In this document: positions 39,594-46,318 of the stretch, piece by piece
Layout of the letters: every line of letters begins with the position of its first letter
How positions within the stretch are numbered: position 1 is the stretch's first letter
Assembly (NCBI GenBank): GCA_903848465.1
Contig: CAINGK010000090.1
Span: 1-46,318 of the forward strand
Length of the DNA: 46,318 nt
From: an uncultured Verrucomicrobiota bacterium
GTDB taxonomy: Bacteria > Verrucomicrobiota > Verrucomicrobiia > Verrucomicrobiales > Verrucomicrobiaceae
Reading direction: 5' to 3'
Notes under the pieces: model-generated
Seen by the model: only the letters and a program-made list of their open reading frames with translations
Databases searched by the model: none
What the model was told of the DNA's origin: nothing
Position numbers and translations under genes: made by a program

Positions 39594-41510
39594 ATGCAGA
39601 AACTCGCTCTCATTCTCTTTCTCCTTGGCCTGTTCGTGACCGGATTGCTCGGCACGGAGACGCGGCTGCTGTTCTTCTGGCCGGGGTGTCTGCTGCTTGG
39701 GTTGGCGGGATCAATCGCGGTGCTGCGCTGGAAGCTGCGGGTGAGTTTTCAGCCGAGCGACTGGTGTCTGCTCACGGTGCTGATGCTGGCGGTTTATGTG
39801 GGCTGGAGAGCCTGGACGTCACCGGTGGAGGTGTATGCGCGTGAGGACGCGGCCGTCTTGCTGGCCTGTTTTGTAGCCTATTTGCTGACGGTGACGGCTG
39901 TCAGCCAGTCGAAATGGCGGCTGGGCATCGTGTGCGTGCTGCTGGTGCTGGTGGCGGGGAATCTGACCGCAGGCTGGCTGAATTTCAAAGGGCGCTGGGA
40001 TTTCCATCTGGTGCCGGGTTTCTCGCGTTCCTTCCCCCCCGGGCGCATCGGCGGCTTCTTCAACAATCCCAACCACCTAGCCGCGTTTCTGTCCTTCGCG
40101 GCGTTCCTGTCGGCGGGGGGCATGCTGTTTGCGCGCATTCACATCGCCTCGCGGCTGCTGCTGGGTTTTGGCATTCTGAGCATGCTCGCAGGCGTGGTGC
40201 TGACGATGAGCCGGGCGGCGCTGCTGGGTTTTGCCGTCGGGGGCGGGGTCTTTGTGCTGCTGACGTTGTGGATCGTGTGGCGCACGAGGCGATCGTTGTT
40301 TAAATGGCTGGTCCTCGCTCTGCTGCTAGTGGGCGGTGCAGCGGTGAGCTCTCTTTACAAAGTGAACGAAGATTCGATGCTCACACGCCAGTTGCAGAGT
40401 CCGCTGGGCGAGGACATGCGCGCGCACATCTGGCGCGCCGCACTGGCGCAGCATGCGGATTCACCCTGGATCGGCGTGGGATCACGAATGTTTTACGAAG
40501 GCAGCATCACACATCGTGATCCGGAGTCCACACCGCAGACGGGAGATGCGCTCTTTGCCCACAACGAATACTTGCAAACGCTGGCGGACTACGGCTGGGC
40601 CGGGCTGGCGCTGGTGGTACTGGTGGTGCTGGCGCACCTGCTGAATGGTCTGAAATTCCTGCGCTGGTTCGCAGCGGAAAAATTTCCAGCCACCGGAATG
40701 CTCGGTAGCAATGCGCTTGCGCTCACCCTCGGCAGCATCGCCGCGCTGCTGGCCACGCTGGCGCAGGCGGTGTTTGAGTTTCAGGGCCATATCCCCATCA
40801 CGGCGGTGGTCGGGGCCATTGTCCTCGGGCTGCTCGCCAATCCAGGCATCGAGAGCGCGGTGTTCAAACCACGCCGCATCTGGGGTCTGCGTTTTCTCAT
40901 GAAAATCGCCCTGCTGGCGGCGTCCGCCGCGCTCATCGGCGCGACAGCGGTCTTTGGCACGGCGGATGGATATGCCGCGTATGCGAGGGTCCAAAACAGC
41001 CGTGGCGAAACTGGGCAGGCGCTGGGCCATTTCGCCCACGCAACGGCGATGGACCCGCGCAACTCCGTGCTGGCCTACCAGCATGGGCTGGCCTTGATGG
41101 ATTCGATCAAGCCGGGCATGACCAAGGATGCCTACCTCCGCACTGTGGACACTTCGCTGCAAGAACTGACCCGAGCGACGGCGCTGAACCCCTACAATTA
41201 CCTTTATCAGCTCGCCCTCGCAGATGCCCTGGATGCGGCCGGCAAAAACGATGCGGCGTTTCAGGCCATCCAATGTGCCCTGGTCCTAGCCCCGCTTTAT
41301 GAGGAACCCCGCATGGCCCTGGGCATGCACTATCATCGTCTGAAACAGTATCAGCAGGCAGAATTTGCCTACATCTGGGCCGGACAAGCCAAGGCGGTGA
41401 ATCCAGCAGGCACCACCAACTGGCTGGACAACTACCGCGAACTCCTACGCCAGACTGCCTTGGAGGCCGGGCAGGCACGGGCTGCCCTGATCCAGCAGCA
41501 AGGACCTTGA
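39594..41510 (+). CDS. O-antigen ligase family protein with C-terminal TPR-like repeats
   Basis: The 638-residue protein starts at ATG 39594 (MQKLALILFLLGLFVTGLLG); a GTG at 39525 is an alternative that adds 23 basic residues. About ten to twelve membrane helices form a Wzy_C/O-antigen ligase domain, with a periplasmic loop carrying RAALAQHADSPWIGVGSRMF and FAHNEYLQTLADYGWAGLAL, the G-x-G...H-N-x-[YL]-L signature of the family. Residues about 480-630 are TPR-like (QALGHFAHATAMDPRNSVLA; AFQAIQCALVLAPLYEEPRM). It may polymerise or ligate a glycan. It sits 99 bp after murC-murB and 51 bp before leuD, so it is not clearly part of the polysaccharide locus. Confidence 0.88.
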   Translation: MQKLALILFLLGLFVTGLLGTETRLLFFWPGCLLLGLAGSIAVLRWKLRVSFQPSDWCLLTVLMLAVYVGWRAWTSPVEVYAREDAAVLLACFVAYLLTVTAVSQSKWRLGIVCVLLVLVAGNLTAGWLNFKGRWDFHLVPGFSRSFPPGRIGGFFNNPNHLAAFLSFAAFLSAGGMLFARIHIASRLLLGFGILSMLAGVVLTMSRAALLGFAVGGGVFVLLTLWIVWRTRRSLFKWLVLALLLVGGAAVSSLYKVNEDSMLTRQLQSPLGEDMRAHIWRAALAQHADSPWIGVGSRMFYEGSITHRDPESTPQTGDALFAHNEYLQTLADYGWAGLALVVLVVLAHLLNGLKFLRWFAAEKFPATGMLGSNALALTLGSIAALLATLAQAVFEFQGHIPITAVVGAIVLGLLANPGIESAVFKPRRIWGLRFLMKIALLAASAALIGATAVFGTADGYAAYARVQNSRGETGQALGHFAHATAMDPRNSVLAYQHGLALMDSIKPGMTKDAYLRTVDTSLQELTRATALNPYNYLYQLALADALDAAGKNDAAFQAIQCALVLAPLYEEPRMALGMHYHRLKQYQQAEFAYIWAGQAKAVNPAGTTNWLDNYRELLRQTALEAGQARAALIQQQGP

Positions 41511-41561
41511 GATGTGCATTTATTTGCCCTCGCGCCGAATTTCGCTACTATCACGTCCCTC

Positions 41562-42158
41562 ATGGCACTCGCAAAAATCACCCAAGTCTCCGGCACCGGC
41601 GTTTACGTTTCCGGCTCGGACATCGACACCGACCGCATCATCCCCGCACGCTTCATGAAATGCGTGACGTTTGACGGACTCGGCGAATTCGCCTTCTACG
41701 ACGTACGTTTCGACAAAGACGGCAAGCCCACCGGCCATCCGCTTGACGATCCCCGCTTCAAAGGCGCGAACATCCTGCTCTCCGGCACCAATTTCGGCTG
41801 CGGCAGCTCCCGTGAGCACGCCCCCCAGGCACTTTATCGTTTCGGCGTCCGTGCCGTGATCGCCGAGAGCTTCGCGGAAATCTTTTTCGGCAACTGCACC
41901 ACGCTGGGCATCCCCTGCGTGTGCGCCAGCGCCTCGGACATCCGCGTCCTGGCCAACGAGATCGAGCGCAACCCGCAGCTCGAAGTCACCATCGACGTCG
42001 CCTCTGGCAAAGTGTTCTTTGAAGACCAGGAATTCGCCATCACCCTGCCAGGGTCTGCACACGAAGCGCTGACCACTGGCAAGTGGGACCCCATCGCCGA
42101 ACTTCTGGAAAACAAAGACGCTGTGCATGCTCGCATCACTGCGCTGGGCTTTGCCTGA
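41562..42158 (+). CDS. leuD: 3-isopropylmalate dehydratase small subunit
   Basis: LeuD forms, with the iron-sulfur large subunit LeuC, the isomerase that converts 2- to 3-isopropylmalate in leucine synthesis. The 198-residue length and swivelling-domain motifs are typical: GSDIDTDRIIPARFMKCVTF, ILLSGTNFGCGSSREHAPQA and AVIAESFAEIFFGNCTTLGI. The start at ATG 41562 agrees with the family N-terminus; a start at 41514 is rejected. No leuC is nearby, so the pair must be encoded elsewhere. Related small subunits serve homoaconitase or citramalate pathways, but leucine is most likely. The pyrophosphatase gene follows by 24 bp. Confidence 0.93.
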   Translation: MALAKITQVSGTGVYVSGSDIDTDRIIPARFMKCVTFDGLGEFAFYDVRFDKDGKPTGHPLDDPRFKGANILLSGTNFGCGSSREHAPQALYRFGVRAVIAESFAEIFFGNCTTLGIPCVCASASDIRVLANEIERNPQLEVTIDVASGKVFFEDQEFAITLPGSAHEALTTGKWDPIAELLENKDAVHARITALGFA

Positions 42159-42182
42159 GTTTGTCCTCCTACTGCATCTCGC

Positions 42183-43937
42183 ATGGCCGCCACTGAAACA
42201 GCCGCGACGGATCATTCGTCGCTGATCGTCCGCATTTCGTCGGCCCTGCGTCAGCCCGCTTCGCCAGATACGATTCATGTGATCGGGCACCGCAACCCCG
42301 ATACAGATGCCATCTGTTCGGCCATCGGCTATGCGGCCTTTTTGCGGGATGTTCGTGGCATGAAGGCCGAAGCCGCCTGCTGTGGCGAGCTCAGCGTGCG
42401 CACCAACTGGGTGCTGCAAACTGCGGGTGTTCCCGGCCCCAAACTCCTGCTCGATGTCAGGCCCATCGCCTCGACCATCTGCCGCCGTGATGTGTTCACT
42501 GCCAGTCCGCACCAGACCTTCCTCTCGGTGTATCGGATGATGATGGATCACAACTTCCGCAGCATTCCCATCGTTGATGACGAAGGCCGCCTGCTCGGCA
42601 TGCCAGCCATACAGGAACTCGGGCAGTTGTTTCTCCCAGCGCAGAGGAATGACAAAACGGACGCCGCCAATCGCGAAGTGCGCAGCAGCCTGCTGAACAT
42701 CGTGAATGCGCTGGACGGCATCCTCGGCGGTGCCGCTGCCGACCTTGAAACGATCCAGGATTTCGTCCTCGTTGTCGCCGCCTCCAGTCTGGAAACCACG
42801 CGCAAACGCGCCCAGCAGTTCCCGGCAAACCTCCTTGTCATGGTCACCGGTGACCGCCCGGAGATTCACGAACTGGCGGTCGAGATGAATGCGCGCTGCC
42901 TCATCATCACCGGTAAATTCAAAGCGGCCACCAGCATTCTGACACGGGCGGCGCAGCAGGGCGTAGCCATCATCTATTCGCCCTACGACACCGCCAGTAC
43001 CTCGCAGTTGCTGCGTTTCTCACGCCCCATCGGCGAGGCGCTGACACATGAGTTCCTCTCCTTCGGCTCACGCACACCGCTGCGCGAAATCGTCCCGGCA
43101 GCGCAGCATTCCAGCCAGCCACTGTTTCCCGTGGTCGATGAGGAAACCCAAAAGCTCCTCGGCGTCTTTTCCAAGTCAGACCTGATCGACCTGCCACGCA
43201 TGAAGCTTGTGCTGGTAGATCACAATGAATTTGCCCAGGCCGTGGCCGGGGCCGATGAGGCTGAAATCATCGAGGTGATCGATCATCATCGCCTCAGCGG
43301 CAATCTGCGCACCAAGGAGCCCATTCGTTTCATCAACGAGCCCGTGGGCAGCACCTCGACCATCGTGGGCATCATGTATCGCATGCGCGAAGCCGCACCG
43401 GACAAGTCCATAGCCATCTGCCTCTGTGCCGGCATCATTTCTGACACGCTGCATCTGACCAGCCCCACGACGACGAGCACGGACAAGGAAATCCTCGAAT
43501 GGCTCAGTGGCATCGGTGGCATCGACAGCGCCCAGTTCGTCAAAGACTTCTTCGCCGCCGGCTCCATGCTGCGCGAGCAGACGCCGGACCGTGCGCTGGA
43601 AAGTGACCGCAAAGTCTTCGAGGAAAACGGCTGGCACATCAGCATCTCCCAGATCGAAGAACTCGGCCTCGACGAATTCTGGAAGCGCGAAGCCGAACTA
43701 CAGGGTGCTCTGCAATCCCTGCTAGCCAAGCACAATCTCCACTTCGCCTGCCTCATGGTCACCGACATCACCCGCCATCACAGCGTCCTGCTCGTGGCCG
43801 GAGACCAGCGCGTCATCGACGCCATCGACTACCCGCAGGCCAAAGAGCACGTCTATGACATGGCCGGTGTCGTGAGCCGGAAGAAGCAACTCTTTCCCTA
43901 CATGAGCCACGTCGTCACCAAGCTGGCGGCGCCGTGA
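42183..43937 (+). CDS. Manganese-dependent (family II) inorganic pyrophosphatase with CBS and DRTGG domains
   Basis: This 584-residue cytoplasmic enzyme hydrolyses pyrophosphate. The DHH catalytic parts are split by inserted regulatory domains: IHVIGHRNPDTDAICSAIGY at the N-terminus, then two CBS parts (MMDHNFRSIPIVDDEGRLLG; LFPVVDEETQKLLGVFSKSD) flanking a DRTGG domain (LVMVTGDRPEIHELAVEMNA). The catalytic core resumes with LVDHNEFAQAV, EIIEVIDHHRLSG and FINEPVGSTSTIVG, ending in a DHHA2 domain. CBS-PPases of this type are regulated by adenine nucleotides such as AMP and ATP through the CBS pair. It starts shortly after leuD and ends before the palindromic repeat array. Confidence 0.94.
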   Translation: MAATETAATDHSSLIVRISSALRQPASPDTIHVIGHRNPDTDAICSAIGYAAFLRDVRGMKAEAACCGELSVRTNWVLQTAGVPGPKLLLDVRPIASTICRRDVFTASPHQTFLSVYRMMMDHNFRSIPIVDDEGRLLGMPAIQELGQLFLPAQRNDKTDAANREVRSSLLNIVNALDGILGGAAADLETIQDFVLVVAASSLETTRKRAQQFPANLLVMVTGDRPEIHELAVEMNARCLIITGKFKAATSILTRAAQQGVAIIYSPYDTASTSQLLRFSRPIGEALTHEFLSFGSRTPLREIVPAAQHSSQPLFPVVDEETQKLLGVFSKSDLIDLPRMKLVLVDHNEFAQAVAGADEAEIIEVIDHHRLSGNLRTKEPIRFINEPVGSTSTIVGIMYRMREAAPDKSIAICLCAGIISDTLHLTSPTTTSTDKEILEWLSGIGGIDSAQFVKDFFAAGSMLREQTPDRALESDRKVFEENGWHISISQIEELGLDEFWKREAELQGALQSLLAKHNLHFACLMVTDITRHHSVLLVAGDQRVIDAIDYPQAKEHVYDMAGVVSRKKQLFPYMSHVVTKLAAP

Positions 43938-43965
43938 GGTAAGACAGGCGTGATCGGCATACCGC

Positions 43966-44351
43966 CCCCTCACCCGGCCTCTCCCCGAAGATTGTCTTGG
44001 AGCGACGTAGCATGGGGCGGGGAGAGGAGATTCGCGTTAGCCCCCTTTGAAAGTATGTCAGAGCCACAACGCATTCCTCCTCTCCCCGTCGAGAGTATGC
44101 GTTGCTGAATGCTTACCTTCGGGGTGAGGGGGCGGCCAAAAGCCTCCTCTGACACTCCCAAGTACTTTGCGGTAGTTCCAACATGCTCACGCGCTTGGAG
44201 GAAATCTTGAAGTATCGAAGTTAGGGGCGGAGAGAGGAGATTCGTGTTAGCCCCCTTTGAAAGTATATCGGAGCCACAACGCATTCCTCCTCTCCCCGTC
44301 GAGAGTATGCGTTGCTGAATGCTTACCTTCGGGGAGAGGCGGGGTGAGGGG
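43966..44351. repeat. Palindromic repeat array bounded by 25-bp inverted repeats
   Basis: The left end (43966-43990) and right end (44327-44351) are inverted copies of a 25-bp sequence with the core CTTCGGGGAGAGG, differing at one position. In between are further GGGGAGAGGA/TCCTCTCCCC pairs, and CAACGCAT/ATGCGTTG arms that would fold into hairpins. The 463-bp gap between the pyrophosphatase and the DUF559 gene consists mostly of this array. Structure of this kind, with CCTCTCCCC/GGGGAGAGG palindromes near a DUF559 gene, suggests a REP- or MITE-like element. No transposase of its own is seen. Confidence 0.7.
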
Positions 44352-44430
44352 CAGACAAAAGCCTCCTTGACGCCCTCCGCGTTATTTGATCCAGTTCCCC
44401 CATGCTCACGCGCTTGGAAGAAATTCGTCA
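44014..44430 (+). repeat. Tandem duplication, two units of about 210-219 bp
   Basis: Unit 1 (44014-44223) and unit 2 (44224-44430) align with an offset of 210 bp, rising to 219 bp after a 9-bp indel within GGGGAGAGGCGGGG. Both carry TTAGCCCCCTTTGAAAGTAT, the CAACGCAT/ATGCGTTG arms and ATGCTCACGCGCTTGGA. The second copy of that last string is the start of the DUF559 gene. The first is an aborted copy that diverges after nine codons and reaches TAG at 44222-44224. Confidence 0.8.
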
Positions 44431-44851
44431 TGAAATCACCGGCGAACGCCTCGCCCTGATCGAGTTCGCTCGCAAGCTCCGTCAAGACGCCACGGACCCC
44501 GAATCCCTCCTGTGGGCTTGTCTGCGAAACCGCCGCATGAACAAACGCAAGTTCCGCCGTCAGCACCCGGCAGCCCCTTACTTCCTCGATTTCTACTGCG
44601 CGGATTTGAAGCTCTCGATTGAACTGGACGGCGGACAGCACAACACCGCCGAAGGAAAGCGGCACGACAAAGCAAGAGAAGCGTTTTTGCGATCTCAAGG
44701 CATCGCAACACTGCGATTCACGAATGACGAAATGCTGCGGCATACCGACAGCGTGTTGAACCTAATCTGGAATCGAACCGCCTTCACTCCGCACAGCTCC
44801 CCGTCTGCAAAAACCGGTACACCGCCCGAAAAACCGCAGGCTGCAGAATGA
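44402..44851 (+). CDS. DUF559 domain protein (PD-(D/E)xK / Vsr-like nuclease fold)
   Basis: The 149-residue protein has the DUF559 core: ARKLRQDATDPESLLWACLR, KFRRQHPAAPYFLDFYCADL, and LSIELDGGQH with the acidic-histidine cluster D63, E74, D76, H80. The fold is related to Vsr and other restriction-like nucleases, but no activity is established for most members. Residues 128-149 are encoded over the 3' end of the opposite-strand hydrolase gene and do not look like the family, so the original stop was probably lost on insertion. The first nine codons are duplicated upstream. The palindromic array directly precedes it, so they may form one unit. Confidence 0.88.
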   Translation: MLTRLEEIRHEITGERLALIEFARKLRQDATDPESLLWACLRNRRMNKRKFRRQHPAAPYFLDFYCADLKLSIELDGGQHNTAEGKRHDKAREAFLRSQGIATLRFTNDEMLRHTDSVLNLIWNRTAFTPHSSPSAKTGTPPEKPQAAE

Positions 44852-45446
44852 TGGTGGCATGATTCGTCGGCAGCAGCGTGAAATCCGCCTCACCTTCACC
44901 ATGCGAACTGGCAATCGTGACGACCCCATCAGATTCCGCACCCAGCAAACGCCGAAAAATCGGCAGCGTGTCTTTGTTTCCCATTATGACCCCCGTCTCA
45001 GGTGGCAGTGGTCCCAGCGTGTTCGGCGTGCTGGCGGCGTCCGTGCCCAGCTCTGCTGACACCGGTCCCAGCAACCACCGCACCCAGCCCCACTGGCGCA
45101 GTTCATCAATGATCTGGCTGCCCTGATTCGGTGGTGCCAGCAGCACCGCACGCCCCAACGGAAACGCCGGATCACACTGCGCCGCCCACGCACGAAACAC
45201 AATACCCCCGAGAGAGTGGGTGACGAAATGCACCCGCGAACCCGCTTCAATCTCCAGCCGTTCCAGCGCTGGATTCAGATGCCGCTGCACCGCATCCGCA
45301 ATCGAAACGCGGTGCGATGGATACCCGATGCTCGTCACCCGATAGCCACAAAACTTCAGCCACAGCCCCACCAGCCACATGCTGCGCCGCGAACGCCCGA
45401 GTCCGTGGATGAGGACGACGGTGGGGGTGGGCGAATTGTATTTCAT
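44784..45446 (-). CDS. Alpha/beta hydrolase, lipase/esterase-like
   Basis: The 220-residue protein has the small-lipase/acyltransferase-like fold with oxyanion region VVLIHGLGRSRRSMW, nucleophile S78 in FVTHSLGGIVFR, and plausible D173 (ESDGVV) and H196 (TNHATI) completing the triad. No signal peptide is visible. Substrates of such proteins range from esters to triacylglycerols and cannot be predicted. Its last 68 bp overlap the DUF559 gene on the other strand. The C-terminal GSCAE may therefore be shaped by the junction, although the catalytic core is intact. It follows the DUF3592-like gene in the same direction with an 85-bp gap. Confidence 0.85.
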   Translation of the reverse strand: MKYNSPTPTVVLIHGLGRSRRSMWLVGLWLKFCGYRVTSIGYPSHRVSIADAVQRHLNPALERLEIEAGSRVHFVTHSLGGIVFRAWAAQCDPAFPLGRAVLLAPPNQGSQIIDELRQWGWVRWLLGPVSAELGTDAASTPNTLGPLPPETGVIMGNKDTLPIFRRLLGAESDGVVTIASSHGEGEADFTLLPTNHATIILQPAVFRAVYRFLQTGSCAE

Positions 45447-45531
45447 TTACGAACAACGGCCATTTCGAGGGCCAAAGGAAGCATGGTGGCGTCAATAGGG
45501 TCGAATTGCATCCATTTCGGAAATGCTTTGT

Positions 45532-45996
45532 TCAGTCTGCAAACGGATCATACACAAAGAGATAAATTAATCCGCCAATCCCGGCCAGTGCAACGACAAT
45601 GCCGAACCAAAAATCGGACGAATGGTTGACCGAACCTCCGACGATTATGGCAAGATTGGGATTGGTCTGCAAATATCGAACTTCAATATTCGGATTCACG
45701 ATCATCCCCATCATTCCTTGGCCGCTCGTTCTTGATTCAAAGAAACTCGATGTGACTTCAAACTCTGCTTTTCGAGGTTCACCGGACTGGGTGGCAAAAG
45801 ATGCGACAACCGTGTGCTCGGTTGATCGACGTCGTCCAGACTTTTTGGCACTTTCAATGACACCAGGGACTGTCACACCCTTTTTCTCCAGCAGGGCAAC
45901 CTGCTTTCCCGTGTCTGATCCAGACGAGGCAAGATAGACACCCCATAAAATGATAAAGACGGCAGCAATTTTGTACTGAATGGACTTGGGAATCAT
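45532..45996 (-). CDS. DUF3592-like membrane protein
   Basis: The 154-residue product has an N-terminal membrane helix (YKIAAVFIILWGVYLASSG) and a C-terminal one (FWFGIVVALAGIGGLIYLFV). Between them is an extracytoplasmic beta-rich domain (GVTVPGVIESAKKSGRRRST; VEVRYLQTNPNLAIIVGGSV-like pattern). A new strand pattern with V-x-G-V/x-x-[ST] and [IV]-x-V-x-Y/R-x-x-x-x-P-x-x-[AS] is typical of DUF3592, a domain of unknown function. The codon composition is AT-richer than in most of the window. The gene is the first of a minus-strand pair with the hydrolase. Confidence 0.75.
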   Translation of the reverse strand: MIPKSIQYKIAAVFIILWGVYLASSGSDTGKQVALLEKKGVTVPGVIESAKKSGRRRSTEHTVVASFATQSGEPRKAEFEVTSSFFESRTSGQGMMGMIVNPNIEVRYLQTNPNLAIIVGGSVNHSSDFWFGIVVALAGIGGLIYLFVYDPFAD

Positions 45997-46225
45997 GCGT
46001 GAAAAGCTTTCTTGTTAAAGCCTCTTATTACAGCAGGACTACGCCTGGAAGACAATCTTTTTCCTCTAACCTGAACAGTAATGCCTCGACGAGCACCTCA
46101 GTGAATGGCTCAAGCGAGACAGCATTCCGCTTGGCGCAAACCGACGAGGAAGGAAGCAATGAGTCAGTAGACTTGTTACCGGATAATTAAGATAAGTTAA
46201 TTGAGTTGGGTGGCGTACATGGTGA
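45997..46225. other. AT-rich stretch before a transposase, no convincing gene
   Basis: This 229-bp region is AT-rich for the window. A plus-strand reading frame from 45999 to 46190 (63 codons, Ser/Asn/Thr-rich) and a minus-strand frame over 46066-46317 exist, but neither looks like a protein. The left terminus of the insertion sequence whose transposase starts at 46226 should lie here. Its inverted repeat cannot be recognised without the right end. Confidence 0.5.
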
Positions 46226-46318
46226 ATGCTGCAATTCACCCGGATTATCAAGGACGCCCGCACCCTCAAAGCCCTCATTGGCATGGGACGAGGTGAGTTC
46301 GACCAATTGTTGAGCACC
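46226..46318 (+). CDS. Transposase N-terminal fragment (IS5-like, helix-turn-helix), cut by window edge
   Basis: Thirty-one codons run from ATG 46226 to the last base of the window without a stop. The peptide contains FTRIIKDARTLKALIGMGRG followed by EFDQLL. This resembles the helix-turn-helix Tnp_4 segment at the start of many IS5/DDE_Tnp_4 family transposases (L-x-x-L-T-G-L-x-x-x-E-F-x-x-L-L). The ISL3 fragment at the other end of the window is of a different family. Assignment rests on this short pattern only. Confidence 0.6.
   Translation, partial: MLQFTRIIKDARTLKALIGMGRGEFDQLLST

Noticed and set aside
41520..42869. 449-codon minus-strand frame over leuD and the pyrophosphatase gene
   Set aside because: Spans two well-supported opposite-strand genes and has no domain.
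43966..44400. Possible CRISPR array
   Set aside because: Only two long units of about 210 bp with no short regular repeat-spacer pattern and no cas genes; palindromic and tandem structure explains it.
43970..44743. 257-codon minus-strand frame through the repeat array and DUF559 gene
   Set aside because: Its repeated translation simply reflects the tandem palindromic units; the plus-strand DUF559 domain is the real gene.
46066..46317. 83-codon minus-strand frame at the right edge
   Set aside because: Overlaps the start of a plus-strand transposase with recognisable helix-turn-helix pattern; composition is not protein-like.

Overview
This 46.3 kb, GC-rich window looks like chromosome from a member of the Verrucomicrobiota, probably Verrucomicrobiales (Prosthecobacter/Verrucomicrobium type). 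The evidence is a DUF1553/DUF1501 gene pair, PVC-type and planctomycete-type c-type cytochrome proteins, the LL-diaminopimelate aminotransferase DapL, an exosortase with EpsI, and a MurC-MurB fusion. Few starts have a clear Shine-Dalgarno, and many genes overlap by ATGA or TGATG. The organism assignment is an inference from gene content. No tRNA, rRNA or CRISPR array was seen.

Layout. (1) 1-243: the right end of an ISL3-family insertion sequence has cut a DUF1553 gene, of which about 32 codons remain. (2) 244-10664: a DUF1501 protein, a large PVC-type cytochrome/beta-propeller protein, a matrixin-like metalloprotease, dapL, then a five-gene minus-strand group (WD40-cytochrome c, two-TM channel-like protein, CoA-binding protein, a 64-residue protein, dGTPase). 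(3) 10742-15495: creatininase-family hydrolase, two DppB/DppC-type permeases, a small Gly/Tyr-rich secreted protein and an oligopeptide-binding protein. No ATPase genes are present. (4) 15560-35384, minus strand: a surface-polysaccharide locus. In transcription order it has a DAHP synthase, heptose-7-phosphate kinase, GmhA, Wzy-like polymerase/ligase, Wzx-like flippase, a DxD glycosyltransferase-like protein, a two-domain methyltransferase, two GT4 glycosyltransferases, exosortase, EpsI, a methyltransferase, LarE, LarB, a CapK-like adenylating enzyme, a bi-domain oxidoreductase and a heparinase II/III-like protein. (5) 35731-43937: a degenerate CorA-like protein, a hypothetical protein, murC-murB, an O-antigen-ligase/TPR protein, leuD and a CBS/DRTGG family II pyrophosphatase. 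(6) 43966-44851: a palindromic repeat array bounded by 25-bp inverted repeats, next to a DUF559 nuclease-like gene. (7) 44784-46318: an alpha/beta hydrolase, a DUF3592-like membrane protein and the first codons of a second transposase.

How the genes work together. Region 4 reads as one translationally coupled assembly line. Sedoheptulose-7-phosphate is isomerised and phosphorylated towards heptose, glycosyltransferases and methyltransferases build and decorate a repeat unit, Wzx/Wzy-like proteins export and polymerise it, and the exosortase/EpsI pair sorts proteins to the envelope. The most unusual point is that larE and larB, genes for making the nickel-pincer nucleotide cofactor, sit inside this run with 4-bp overlaps, while no larA or larC is in the window. 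The second most unusual point is the inverted-repeat array joined to the DUF559 gene, which has the look of a small mobile or dispersing element.
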